Part shown: positions 23,801-35,635 of the stretch, one piece after another
How the letters are laid out: every line of letters starts with the position of its first letter
How positions within the stretch are numbered: the first letter of the stretch is position 1
Assembly (NCBI GenBank): GCA_014843695.1
Contig: CM026401.1
Coordinates: 30,908,567-30,972,566 of the forward strand
DNA from: Archivesica marissinica
Lineage: Eukaryota > Mollusca > Bivalvia > Venerida > Vesicomyidae
DNA length: 64,000 nucleotides
Direction: 5' to 3'
The notes under the pieces: model-generated
The model's database searches: none
Told to the model about the DNA's origin: nothing
The model's input: only the letters and a program-made list of their open reading frames with translations
Translations under genes and position numbers: made by a program

Positions 23801-25208
23801 GCTAGTCATACTTTGTCACAGTCAACCAATCATAGTTCATAATGTTCCAGCAGTAGTTCCATGCAAAACCACCAAACAATCTGCTAGTCATACTTTGTCA
23901 CAGTCAACCAATCATAGTTCATAATGTTCCAGCAGTAGTTCCATGCAAAACCACCAAACAATCTACTATTCATACTTTGTCACAGTCAACCAATCATAGT
24001 TCTTAATGTTCCAGCAGTAGTTCCATGCAAAACCACCAAACAATCTGCTAGTCATACTTTGTCACAGTCAACCAATCATAGTTCATAATGTTCCAGCAGT
24101 AGTTCCATGCAAAACCACCAAACAATCTGCTAGTCATACTTTGTCACAGTCAACCAATCATAGTTCATAATGTTCCAGCAGTAGTTCCATGCAAAACCTC
24201 CAAACAATCTACTATTCATACTTTGTCACAGTCAACCAATCATAGTTCATAATGTTCCAGCAGTAGTTCCATGCAAAACCACCAAACAATCTGCTAGTCA
24301 TACTTTGTCACAGTCAACCAATCATAGTTCATAATGTTCCAGCAGTAGTTCCATGCAAAACCACCAAACAATATGCTAGTCATACTTTGTCACAGTCAAC
24401 CAATCATAGTTCATAATGTTCCAGTAGTAGTTCCATGCAAAACCTCCAAACAATCTGCTAGTCATACTTTGTCACAGTCAACCAATCATAGTTCATAATG
24501 TTCCAGCAGTAGTTCCATGCAAAACCACCAAACAATCTGCTAGTCATACTTTGTCACAGTCAACCAATCATAGTTCATAATGTTCCAGCAATAGCTCCAT
24601 GCAAAACCTCCAAACAATCTACTATTCATACTTTGTCACAGTCAACCAATCATAGTTCTTAATGTTCCAGCAGTAGTTCCATGCAAAACCACCAAACAAT
24701 CTGCTAGTCATACTTTGTCACAGTCAACCAATCATAGTTCATAATGTTCCAGCAGTAGTTCCATGCAAAACCACCAAACAATCTACTATTCATACTTTGT
24801 CACAGTCAACCAATCATAGTTCTTAATGTTCCAGCAGTAGTTCCATGCAAAACCACCAAACAATCTGCTAGTCATACTTTGTCACAGTCAACCAATCATA
24901 GTTCATAATGTTCCAGCAGTAGTTCCATGCAAAACCACCAAACAATCTGCTAGTCATACTTTGTCACAGTCAACCAATCATAGTTCATAATGTTCCAGCA
25001 ATAGCTCCATGCAAAACCTCCAAACAATCTACTATTCATACTTTGTCACAGTCAACCAATCATAGTTCTTAATGTTCCAGCAGTAGTTCCATGCAAAACC
25101 ACCAAACAATCTGCTAGTCATACTTTGTCACAGTCAACCAATCATAGTTCATAATGTTCCAGCAGTAGTTCCATGCAAAACCACCAAACAATCTGCTAGT
25201 CATACTTT
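20822..25208 (+). repeat. 82-bp satellite array (about 53 copies)
   Basis: Unit starts gttccatgcaaaaccaccaa and includes atactttgtcacagtcaacc and aatcatagttcataatgttc. Units are highly similar. Linked variants (accacc/acctcc, ctactatt/ctgctagt, ttcataatg/ttcttaatg, agcaatagctcc) recur in blocks, for example the agcaatagctcc type at about 24590 and again at about 25000, which points to block duplication. Confidence 0.96.
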
Positions 25209-25754
25209 GTCACAGTCAACCAATCATAGCTAGTCATACTTTGTCACAGTCAACCAATCATAGCTAGTCATACTTTGTCACAGTCAACCAATCATAGCTT
25301 GTCATACTTTGTCACAGTCAACCAATCATAGCTTGTCATACTTTGTCACAGTCAACCAATCATAGCTTGTCATACTTTGTCACAGTCAACCAATCGTAGC
25401 TTGTCATACTTTGTCACAGTCAACCAATCATAGCTAGTCATACTTTGTCACAGTCAACCAATCATAGCTTGTCATACTTTGTCACAGTCAACCAATCATA
25501 GCTTGTCATACTTTGTCACAGTCAACCAATCATAGCTTGTCATACTTTGTCACAGTCAACCAATCATAGCTTGTCATACTTTGTCACAGTCAACCAATCA
25601 TAGCTTGTCATACTTTGTCACAGTCAACCAATCATAGCTTGTCATACTTTGTCACAGTCAACCAATCATAGCTTGTCATACTTTGTCACAGTCAACCAAT
25701 CATAGCTTGTCATACTTTGTCACAGTCAACCAATCATAGCTTGTCATACTTTGT
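25209..25754 (+). repeat. 34-bp satellite derived from the 82-bp unit (about 16 copies)
   Basis: Unit catactttgtcacagtcaac plus caatcatagcttgt. It equals the 82-bp unit with 48 bp removed between aatcatag and ctagtcat. First copies keep agctagtc; later ones have agcttgtc. The array ends 71 bp before the exon at 25826. Confidence 0.93.
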
Positions 25755-25825
25755 GTGGTATGCTAAATGTTTATGAATATGATTTTTATGCATCCCTAAA
25801 ATGTTGTGTTGCTGCCTATTTGTAG

Positions 25826-26027
25826 GTGTTGGCTAAGCCAGGGTTTGGTCAGGATGTGAGGACCATGCCGCTAAAGGCCTCTGCTCCAGTACAGGACCTG
25901 CTGTCTGTTACTATTCCAATCATGTCACTACCCTCGTCCGAGCCTGGTAGTCCTGTCAGGAGACTCCATCCAGGATTCCCGATGGTTCCGAAACCTACAC
26001 GAATGATGGATTCACATGGTCTAAATG
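25826..26027 (+). CDS. CAD: CAD exon: DHOase-ATCase linker, first part
   Basis: 202 nt: VLAKPGFGQDVRTMPLKASA, PVQDLLSVTIPIMSLPSSEP, GSPVRRLHPGFPMVPKPTRM, MDSHGLN then one base. The opening V-(L/V)-x-x-PG-GQDVR matches the sequence right after AYIDG in animal CAD. The rest is Pro/Ser-rich and poorly conserved, as expected for the flexible linker. GSPVRRLH carries basic residues but no clear RRxS site. Acceptor tttgtag, donor atg|gtaagc, phase 1. Confidence 0.93.
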
Positions 26028-26116
26028 GTAAGCACCACACATATCTCTATTTCCAAATAAGATCTTTTATATTATAATTATGTCATACGAAGGCCAAGAA
26101 TATTGAATTTCCGGTG

Positions 26117-26215
26117 TACGGACAATTGCTCACCAGATATCTGTTTACTGGACAATTGCTCACTGGTGGGCAACGATCATCAAACAATCGCTCACTGGAC
26201 AATTGCTCACTGTCT
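26117..26215 (+). repeat. Short repeat of ggacaattgctcac
   Basis: Three to four copies of (t/c)ggacaattgctcac(t/c), with variants such as caatcgctcactgg. It is the reverse complement of the motif repeated at 18797-18870. Confidence 0.7.
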
Positions 26216-26303
26216 GTCAAAAGCTATGCATGTCGATCAAAAGCTATACACAGCTTATGTTAATTGTATGTCCCATGCCGACAGAAAATAAAATTTGATT
26301 TGA

Positions 26304-27197
26304 CTAGGACCTGTTTTATCTATCTATATACCTTGTACAATCAGGACCTGTTTTATCTATCTATATACCTTGTACAATCAGGACCTGTTTTATCTATCTA
26401 TATACCTGGTACAATTGGGACCTGTTTTATATATCTATATACCTTGTACAATCAGGACCTGTTTTATCTATCTATATCCCTGGTACAATCGGGACCTGTT
26501 TTATCTATCTATACCCCTGGTACAATCAGGACCTGTTTTATCTATCTATATACCTTGTACAATCAGGACCTGTTTTATCTATCTATATACCTGGTACAAT
26601 CAGGACCTGTGTTATATATCTATATACCTGGTACAATCAGGACCTGTTTTATCTATCTATATCCCTGGTACAATCAGGACCTGTTTTATCTATCTATATC
26701 CCTGGTACAATCAGGACCTGTTTTATCTATCTATATCCCTGGTACAATCAGGACCTGTTTTATCTATCTATATTCCTGGTACAATCAGGACCTGTTTTAT
26801 ATATCTATATACCTGGTACAATCAGGACCTGATTTATCTATCTATATACCTGGTACAATCAGGACCTGTTTTATCTATCTATATCCCTGGTACAATCAGG
26901 ACCTGTTTTATCTATCTATATCCCTGGTACAATCAGGACCTGTTTTATCTATCTATATACCTTGTACAATCAGGACCTGTTTTATCTATCTATATACCTG
27001 GTACAATCAGGACCTGTTTTATCTATCTATATACCTTGTACAATCAGGACCTGTTTTATCTATCTATATACCTGGTACAATCAGGACCTGTTTTATCTAT
27101 CTATATCTCTGGTACAATCAGGACCTGTTTTATCTATCTATATACCTGGTACAATCAGGACCTGTTTTATCTATCTATATATACCTGGTACAATCCA
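26304..27197 (+). repeat. 37-bp minisatellite (about 24 copies)
   Basis: Unit ggacctgttttatctatcta plus tatacctggtacaatca. Variants: tatacctt, tatccct, tattcct. Produces ORFs of up to 326 aa rotating through three frames; treated as non-coding. Confidence 0.95.
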
Positions 27198-27455
27198 TAT
27201 TGAGAGATAGGGAATTTGGTGACTGGTTAATTGCTCACCTTTGATAATCCTAAAATCATGTATGTAATTAACTTAAGTGTATACCTCTTTGTATGCCTTT
27301 AATGGTCCTGTTAGAATTCACAATATTGTACAGTTAGACTTGTAGTGTGAGATGTAAGATGACCGTCTGTAAGCATGAATGCTATAATACAACATAACTT
27401 GTTCCTTATAACACAAACAGAAAAAGTGCTCTCTAAATAGATATGGATCCGAGGA

Positions 27456-27600
27456 TATAAACATTTTCTCAGATCTCAAACTTGAGCTCAAGTAATCTAA
27501 TTGGTTGATTCTGAGATTTACACACTCTGAACCAATCAGAAGCTTGAGACTGAACTAGTCTAGAGATTGGAGAAAAGTTTTATAACCTCTGACCCTGGTC
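27456..27600 (+). repeat. Dispersed repeat, inverted partner of 41563-41700
   Basis: Contains acattttctcagatctcaaa, taatctaattggttgattct, tgaaccaatcagaagcttga and gagattggagaaaagtttta. The reverse complement of 41563-41700 follows the same order. It holds self-complementary attggtt / aaccaat segments. Class unknown. Confidence 0.72.
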
Positions 27601-27654
27601 TCTTGAGCAAGTTTCACATTCCATGTAATATATGACATATGATCTGTATCGTAG

Positions 27655-27726
27655 AATGGACGGAGACCATGCCGGTGCCAAAGCCGGTACCCATGACCGT
27701 CCATGATGTAAATATGTATGATATAG
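27655..27726 (+). CDS. CAD: CAD exon: linker, second part (short)
   Basis: 72 nt: aa completes Glu, then WTETMPVPKPVPMTVHDVNM, YDI and one base. The Pro-rich residues suit the linker but are not conserved enough to align. Support comes from clean borders (tatcgtag|aa, atag|gtaagg) and from phases that fit both neighbours exactly (1 to 2 nt on entry, 1 to 2 nt on exit). Joining 26027 directly to 42063 would also keep frame, so this could be an optional exon. Confidence 0.72.
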
Positions 27727-27800
27727 GTAAGGCTATGGTGGGGATAGTTGGATTTTGTGGTAAGCATGCTTTTTGGGGTTATGTTGCACTATATTGTTCA

Positions 27801-29616
27801 CTGGAAATGTAGCATGGGTCAAATGTCACGGGAAACATAGCATGGGTCAAATGTCACAGGAAACATAGCATGGGTCAAATGTCACAGGAAACATAACGTG
27901 GGTCAAGTGTCTTGGGAAACTTAACATGGGTCAAATGTCACGGAAAACATAACATGGGTCAAATGTCACAGGAAACATAATGTGGGTCAAATGTCACAGG
28001 AAACATAATGTGGGTCAAATGTCACAGGAAACATAGTGTGAGTCAAATGTCACGAGAAACATAACATGGGTCAAATGTCACAGGAAACATAGCGTGGGTC
28101 AAATGTCACAGGAAACATAGCATGTGTCAAATGTCACAGGAAACATAACGTGGGTCAAATGTCACAGGAAACATAGCATGGGTCAAATGTCACAGGAAAC
28201 ATAACATGGGTCAAATGTCACAGGAAGCATAACGTGGGTCAAATGTCACAGGAAACATAGCGTGGGTCAAATGTTACAGGAAACATAGCATGGGTCAAAT
28301 GTCACAGGAAACATAACGTGGGTCAAATGTCACAGGAAACATAGCATGGGTCAAATGTCACAGGAAACATAATGTGGGTCAAATGTCACAGGAAACATAG
28401 CATGGGTCAAATGTCACAGGAAACATAACATGGGTCAAATGTCACAGGAAACATAACGTGGGTCAAATGTCACAGGAAACATAACATTGGTCAAATGTCA
28501 CAGGAAACATAACATGGGTCAAATGTCACAGGAAACATAACGTGGGTCAAATGTCACAGGAAACATAACGTGGGTCAAATGTCACAGGAAACATAACGTG
28601 GGTCAAATGTCACAGGAAGCATAACATGGGTCAAATGTCACAGGAAACATAATGTGGGTCAAATGTCACAGGAAACATAACGTGGGTCAAATGTCACAGG
28701 AAGCATAACATGGGTCAAATGTCACAGGAAACATAACGTGGGTCAAATGTCACAGGAAACATAACGTGGGTCAAATGTCACAGGAAACATAGCGTGGGTC
28801 AAATGTCACAGGAAACATAGCATGTGTCAAATGTCACAGGAAACATAACGTGGGTCAAATGTCACAGGAAACATAGCATGGGTCAAATGTCACAGGAAAC
28901 ATAACATGGGTCAAATGTCACAGGAAGCATAACGTGGGTCAAATGTCACAGGAAACATAGCGTGGGTCAAATGTTACAGGAAACATAGCATGGGTCAAAT
29001 GTCACAGGAAACATAACGTGGGTCAAATGTCACAGGAAACATAGCATGGGTCAAATGTCACAGGAAACATAATGTGGGTCAAATGTCACAGGAAACATAG
29101 CATGGGTCAAATGTCACAGGAAACATAACATGGGTCAAATGTCACAGGAAACATAACGTGGGTCAAATGTCACAGGAAACATAACATTGGTCAAATGTCA
29201 CAGGAAACATAACGTGGGTCAAATGTCACAGGAAACATAACGTGGGTCAAATGTCACAGGAAACATAGCATGGGTCAAATGTCACAGGAAACATAACATG
29301 GGTCAAATGTCACAGGAAACATAATCAAATAACATTGGTCAAATGTCACAGGAAACATAACATTGGTCAAATGTCACAGGAAACATAACGTGGGTCAAAT
29401 GTCACAGGAAACATAACGTGGCTCAAATGTCACAGGAAGCATAACATGGGTCAAATGTCACAGGAAACATAACGTGGGTCAAATGTCACAGGAAACATAA
29501 CGTGGGTCAAATGTCACAGGAAGCATAACATGGGTCAAATGTCACAGGAAACATAACGTGGGTCAAATGTCACAGGAAACATAACGTGGGTCAAATGTTA
29601 CAGGAAACATAACATG
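27801..29616 (+). repeat. 28-bp satellite array (about 65 copies)
   Basis: Unit acataacgtgggtcaaatgt plus cacaggaa. Variants acatagc/acataac/agcataac and gtgggtc/atgggtc/attggtc. Unit markers recur 700 bp (25 units) apart: catgtgtcaa at 28121 and 28821, aacattggtc at about 28482 and 29182, atgttacagg at about 28271 and 28971. Starts about 75 bp after the CAD donor at 27726. Confidence 0.95.
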
Positions 29617-30003
29617 TATGAAGTAGTATATTATTTGTTTGTAGACACATTACTGGCGGGTTCTAGTTTGTTTTATTATTACATGTACATTCAATATGTA
29701 TATACATGTAAGAGTTGTGGTACATCTTTGTTCGTATATGTGGCACAGCAGGCAGTAACGAACCGGCATGAGTTTGACTCACAATGTTTTGATCCAGAAT
29801 TAACCAGTTATTACATTGGCCAGTTTCATGAAACATATAAGTAGCGTCATCAAAAACCCTGGTGCGCCGAAACGAATTAACGGTAAGGTGGCCAAAGCTG
29901 ATGGCCAAACGAGAGCGAGCCTCGGTTATTTCATTTTATTATGCTGCAATGCAGTTTCTAGTATTTTGATTAGTTAACCTAGCCAGGCCAGGGTATATAC
30001 GGC
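29617..30003. other. CAD intron, no gene seen
   Basis: Unique sequence after the 28-bp array. Short ORFs on both strands overlap here, none with a recognisable domain. Confidence 0.55.
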
Positions 30004-30225
30004 TAAACCCATTCAACACCAAGTGACTGACATGGACTGGTGCATGATATATTTAGACTAATAAATTAATAAGAAAATTACATTTGGACAAGTTCATTTA
30101 TCAAAATGGGTAATTTTGTCTAAATAATAGTAATATTACTGGCAAAAACCTCATCACGAGCCGGCTCATCTGGATCTACACTGTTTGTAAGCCTATTTAG
30201 AGGTCTGTAGTGTTGAAAGGGTTAA
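30004..30225. mobile_element. piggyBac-like MITE, CCCTTTCAACCCC family (left end decayed)
   Basis: Aligns along its length with the complete copy at 37747-37984: cattcaacaccaagtgactg, acatggactggtgcatgata, gagccggctcatctggatct, and a right end gttgaaaggg followed by ttaa. The left TTAA has decayed to ctaa. Confidence 0.75.
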
Positions 30226-30409
30226 AATACTACCGTTTGCATGCCTGACGGTGCCTAAAATAAAACCGGAAGCTGCGCATACATGTACTGTTGAACCCGT
30301 ATGCGCAATGCATCTGTACAAGTTGCCGAAATAAATATGGAGATAATGTTTTTATATTTTTTACTATTGAATGTTGAACGCACAGTAAAACCAAACACCG
30401 AAATACAAT

Positions 30410-30574
30410 AGTAAAATCTATTGGATATTTACGGGTTTCCAAATGTGGACATGCCGGTGTCACGGTAAATCTATTGGATATTTACGGGTTTCCAAATGTG
30501 GACATGCCGGTGTCACGGTAAATCTATTGGATATTTACGGGTTTCCAAATGTGGACATGCCGGTGTCACGGTAA
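30410..30574 (+). repeat. 53-bp minisatellite (about 3 copies)
   Basis: Unit ggtaaatctattggatattt plus acgggtttccaaatgtggac and atgccggtgtcac, repeated almost without change. Very low divergence suggests recent expansion. Confidence 0.92.
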
Positions 30575-31714
30575 AAACCACCCATTTATGAAGTTACTCA
30601 ATCGAGGCAGTCAATGGGATAAAAATGCTAAAATAAAATCGATGAAAATCCCATAGCAAAACAATGACTGAGAGTATACAGTGCCAGCTAGAGCAGAGGT
30701 GATATCACCATTAGCCAGCATTTATATACTCATATGTCAACAAACCAAATAACATATAATATTACTTTTTCAAATTCCCAAATTTTAGATCGTTTTGCCA
30801 AAATGGAAAACGGCGTTGTGTAAAATGCATGAATATGTGATATATGAGAAGCCTTCCTATAAAAGGATAAGTCGCCTAAGAAATACTGAGTCAATGCTAA
30901 CCTTCCAGAGGGTGGCATACAGACCCTGAAGCTGTCGAGACTTATAAATCTGCCCCCAAACAAACATGTGCTATTCTTAGCTTAATAACGTTACTTAATG
31001 TCATTATCACTGACGAACCTTTTTTCGTAAGAACAATAACTTGTTTAAAGCGATATTACATCGCAAAAAAAAACAAAAAATGTATACTTTCATGTATAAA
31101 TAGCATTTTTAATACATATTCTTCCGAAGTAATTTAAATAATTAATATTCATCAGTAAACAATGTTTATGCGATATACAGCCTCGCAAAAGTGAAAGTAG
31201 GAATTTCCGAAACCTCTTATTACTCAATCCTACTTTCGATTAATTCCATTTTCATTCTGTATACAATAGATATGTACTGTACATTATGAATAAATATGTT
31301 TAAACCAATCCTATTATGCAGTGGAGGTAATTGTGTGATGCTGCCTTTTAGATGTAGCTTCATTCAGATAGTATGCAAATAATTATGTGCAGGTGCCCAG
31401 GAAATAGCAGTAAATTTGTACGAAAACTCGGTGTGATCATTGATTGCAATTGATGAGTCATGATACACATGCTGTGTCACGCATTGTTTTAGATACTGTT
31501 TATATAAATCTGTTATACGATGTTGAAATACTCGAATTCTGTGGCAAATATTTGGAAATAAGAAATAAAATATATATATATATAAATAGTACATTCTGTA
31601 GAAATTTCTTTTTTCCCCGATTTAGTGTCGCTTTAACCTTGTTTTGTTTGGTTCGTACACAAGTTATTCCAGTTCTTATTTGCTTATATTTGACTGTGTA
31701 AGACATTATGTGTG
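30575..31714. other. CAD intron, no gene seen
   Basis: Over 1 kb of AT-rich unique sequence. The reverse ORFs at 30730-30963 and 31364-31594 and the forward ORF at 31444-31701 are short, unrelated to known families, and lack exon-like borders. Confidence 0.55.
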
Positions 31715-31948
31715 TTAGTTTATACAAATTTATTTTAGCTCGATTATGAAACAAGTTCCTACAACTTATATTAATCATTCTCGAGACCTCATTCCTGATG
31801 GAATCCATCGCCATGAGGGAGAGAGAAGAGCAGTGTGGAATTTAAGTGCCTTGCCTAAGGACACAATCGTAACGGCTACAGCTGGGCTTGAACTCTGGGC
31901 CTTTCGTAATTGAAACGAACATGCTACCACTACACTATCACGATTACC
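31715..31948 (-). repeat. tRNA-derived SINE, family A
   Basis: Complete copy, tail first on the + strand (gtttatacaaatttatttta) and head last (gtagtggtagcatgttcgtt on the - strand). The B box is weakened (ttgaactctggg). Confidence 0.84.
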
Positions 31949-32249
31949 ACGGCACTATCCGCTATTACACATTGGTTCGTTTAAACATATTTATTTTCTA
32001 TCATGTACATGATTAATTACAACAATTGAAGTACGGAATTGGACAGAAAGCTATACAATTTGTTGATTGGTTGTATAACATTGTATATGTGGATTGGTTG
32101 TTGTAGTGCGAATGAGATATTTGTCGGAGAGTTCCGTGTCGCCGGGTAAAGATGTCAGAGGTGTTGTATATTGCATGCTGTGTTCACAGTTGTTAATTAA
32201 GAGATCGCTCGAGTCCGCTACAGTTCAGAATAACTAACATCTTGTTAAA

Positions 32250-32385
32250 CCTTTAAATGCTAATCACAACTAAAGTTGCTTTTGCAAACAGCATAGAGCC
32301 GGATCAGCTGTGGCGTAACACCGCGGCTGATCTGGATCTATGCTGCTTGCTATTCAGATAGTGGAGCTAAAACACTTGGCTAAGT
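32250..32385. mobile_element. Decayed MITE related to 49997-50211
   Basis: Shares ttttgcaaacagcatagagc, ctgatctggatctatgctg and attcagatagtggagct with the element at 49997-50211. Ends not preserved. Confidence 0.6.
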
Positions 32386-32428
32386 TTTCATGCATTTTGT
32401 GATTGCCTTGTTTGGAATGCTTGCCAGT

Positions 32429-33991
32429 ATTGTCATACCACTTTATACAACTTTATTGTCATACAACTTTATTGTCATACAACTTGATACAACTTTATTG
32501 TCATACAACTTTATTGTCATACAACTTTATTGTCATACCACTTTATACAACTTTATTGTCATACAACTTTATTGTCATACAACTTTATTGTCATACAACT
32601 TTATATAACTTTATTGTCATACAACTTTATACAACTTTATTGTCATACAACTTTATATAACTTTATTGTCATACAACTTTATACAACTTTATTGTCATAC
32701 AACTTTATATAACTTTATTGTCATACAACTTTATATAACTTTATTGTTATACAACTTTATACAACTTTATTGTCATACAACTTTATTGTCATACAACTTT
32801 ATTGTCATACAACTTTATTGTCATACAACTTTATTGTCATACAACTTTATTGTCATACAACTTGATACAACTTTATTGTCATACAACTTTATTGTCATAC
32901 AACTTTATTGTCATACAACTTTATACAACTTTATTGTCATACAACTTTATACAACTTTATTGTTATACAACTTTATATAACTTTATTGTCATACAACTTT
33001 ATACAACTTTATTGTCATACAACTTTATATAACTTTATTGTCATACAACTTTATATAACTTTATTGTCATACAACTTTATTGTCATACAACTTTATATAA
33101 CTTTATTGTCATACAACTTTATTGTCATACAACTTTATTGTCATACAACTTTATTGTCATACAACTTTATTGTCATACAACTTTATTGTCATACAACTTT
33201 ATACAACTTTATTGTCATACAACTTTATATAACTTTATTGTCATACAACTTTATACAACTTTATTGTCATACAACTTTATATAACTTTATTGTCATACAA
33301 CTTTATATAACTTTATTGTCATACAACTTTATATAACTTTATTGTCATACAACTTTATTGTCATACAACTTTATATAACTTTATTGTCATACAACTTTAT
33401 ATAACTTTATTGTCATACAACTTTAATGTCATACAACTTTATTGTTATACAACTTTATACAACTTTATTGTCATACAACTTTATACAACTTTATTGTCAT
33501 ACAACTTTATTGTTATACAACTTTATATAACTTTATTGTCATACAACTTTATTGTTATACAACTTTATATAACTTTATTGTCATACAACTTTATACAACT
33601 TTATTGTCATACAACTTTATATAACTTTATTGTCATACAACTTTATACAACTTTATTGTCATACAACTTTATACAACTTTATTGTCATACAACTTTATTG
33701 TTATACAACTTTATATAACTTTATTGTCATACAACTTTATACAACTTTATTGTCATACAACTTTATTGTCATACAACTTTATATAACTTTATTGTCATAC
33801 ATCTTTATTGTCATACAACTTTATATAACTTTATTGTCATACAACTTTATTGTCATACAACTTTATACAACTTTATTGTCATACAACTTTATACAACTTT
33901 ATTGTTATACAACTTTATTGTCATACAACTTTATTGTCATACAACTTTATACAGCTTTATTGTCATACAACTTTATACAACTTTATTGTTA
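32429..33991 (+). repeat. 16/26-bp composite minisatellite (about 1.5 kb)
   Basis: Two interleaved units: attgtcatacaacttt (16 bp) and the same with an extra atacaacttt or atataacttt (10 bp). Stop-free on the + strand in many stretches, hence a set of 60-142-aa ORFs I discount. About 70% A+T. Confidence 0.94.
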
Positions 33992-34312
33992 AACCTAAAT
34001 GCAACTAACGGTACCTAGTAAATAACTTAACGTCTATGCTCGCCAATAGAGCGATCTTGCCAAATTAATATATTTTGCAAATAAGCAACGAAACTAAAGC
34101 ATATTTTACACATATATTTGAACTTGTGATTGTGCTTTTGTAAAGTTCCGTCACTGCATGTTTACACTTAATTGCTTGTATACTGTTTTATGCAATAAAC
34201 TTATTGTATTGTATGTCTTCTGGAAGTAAGGTAGGCCTAATGGCATATTATATTATGAATCATTGTTATACATAATATTATCATCACACTTAATAATATT
34301 ATTGTTGAAAAC

Positions 34313-34638
34313 CACGAATACAGCTTAACATGTCTAGGACCCTGCAAGGGACATTAATAGAACAAACATACTATATATAGGCTGAACCAACACTGAATAC
34401 AGCTTAACATGTCTAGGACCCTGCAAGGGACATTAATAGAACAAACATACTATATATAGGCTGAACCAACACTGAATACAGCTTAACATGTCTAGGACCC
34501 TGCAAGGGACATTAATAGAACAAACATACTATATATAGGCTGAACCAACACTGAATACAGCTTAACATGTCTAGGACCCTGCAAGGGACATTAATAGAAC
34601 AAACATACTATTATATAGGCTGAACCAATACTGAATAC
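34313..34638 (+). repeat. 79-bp minisatellite (4 copies)
   Basis: Unit contains ctgaatacagcttaacatgt, ctaggaccctgcaagggaca, ttaatagaacaaacatacta and ggctgaaccaaca. Copies are almost identical. ggaccctgcaaggg is partly self-complementary. Confidence 0.93.
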
Positions 34639-35083
34639 AAGCAAAATTATGTGAAAGTTATGTGATATTACGACCCCCTACTTTGTCATGAAATTTGTGG
34701 GTTTTGGCATACACTCACATATAAGACTGGGTGATAAAATAGACACCAGTATAAATGACATGTTTAACCAGAAATGTTCAGTGTCAGGGTGCTTTCTTTT
34801 CCAAAACGTAATTATGGATACCATTGAACACATTTTAAAGAAATATATTTGTTTTTTTCTAAATTGATTTTTAACACTCTCTTATAAGACGGGAAGCCAC
34901 TTTCAGTCCATAATCTGGTGGTAAAAAACATTTATATATTTTTAAAAGGCAAATGGGCAAACAAATCATTTGCAATGACATACTTTGGGTTTCGAGAACT
35001 TTTGGGAGATATGTTAATATTTTTACAACCGATGCACAAATACTATACTGACTTACTTCCCTTGATTGAATACTTATTAAAGT
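34639..35083. other. CAD intron, no gene seen
   Basis: AT-rich unique sequence before a family B SINE; overlapping 73- and 90-aa ORFs on opposite strands have no recognisable features. Confidence 0.55.
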
Positions 35084-35320
35084 ATAAACTTTATTTATTT
35101 TACAATGATTGCGAAACAAGCTGTAACAACTTATATTAGTCAATCACGTTGACGTTGATATGTGGTCATTCAAGTGAGAAACCGGAGTACCAGGAAAAAA
35201 CTCACAGGATCTGTCCGATCTGGTGACCACCGTACCATCTCACATATTTCCTGGTCTTACGATTGAACCCGGCTTGTATTGGTGACAAGCGAGCGTGCTA
35301 ACTATGTCGATAATTGGACA
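35084..35320 (-). repeat. tRNA-derived SINE, family B
   Basis: On the - strand: head gttagcacgctcgcttgtca, body with tggtcaccagatcggacaga, tail ttgtttcgcaatcattgtaa then aaataaataaagt. Its tail, with aatataagttgtta, is closer to family A tails than that of the copy at 8494. Confidence 0.75.
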
Positions 35321-35360
35321 GTCAATTGATATCAATAAGTACAGTGTATTGGTTTGTGGA

Positions 35361-35635
35361 GTCCGCCTCTGTCGCCAAGTGGTTAATGTCGCTGAATTGT
35401 ATACCACTATAACCACTGAGGGTCACGGGTTCGGGCCCTGCTCAGGCATTGTTTAAAAGTTAACAGTTTTTTACGGAGGTTGGGGCACTTGGTAACTGTT
35501 GGAGCCTGCCCAGGAAAGGTGTTGTTAGGTAAACTGCTAGCCGGCGATATAGCCAACAATGGTGCTTATGAAGACGTAAAGCCCAAACAAACAAACAAAC
35601 AAACAAACAAACAAACAAACAAACAAACAAACAAA
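35361..35635 (+). repeat. tRNA-derived SINE, family E, with (CAAA)n tail
   Basis: gtccgcctctgtcgccaagt, cacgggttcgggccctgc, ggagcctgcccaggaaaggt, aactgctagccggcgatata, then a caaa microsatellite of about 50 bp (35585-35634). Full-length match to 10014-10284 except the tail type. Confidence 0.85.

Noticed and set aside
20822..25754. CRISPR-like array
   Set aside because: Units are directly adjacent with no unique spacers, and the surrounding DNA is plainly an animal gene; it is a satellite.
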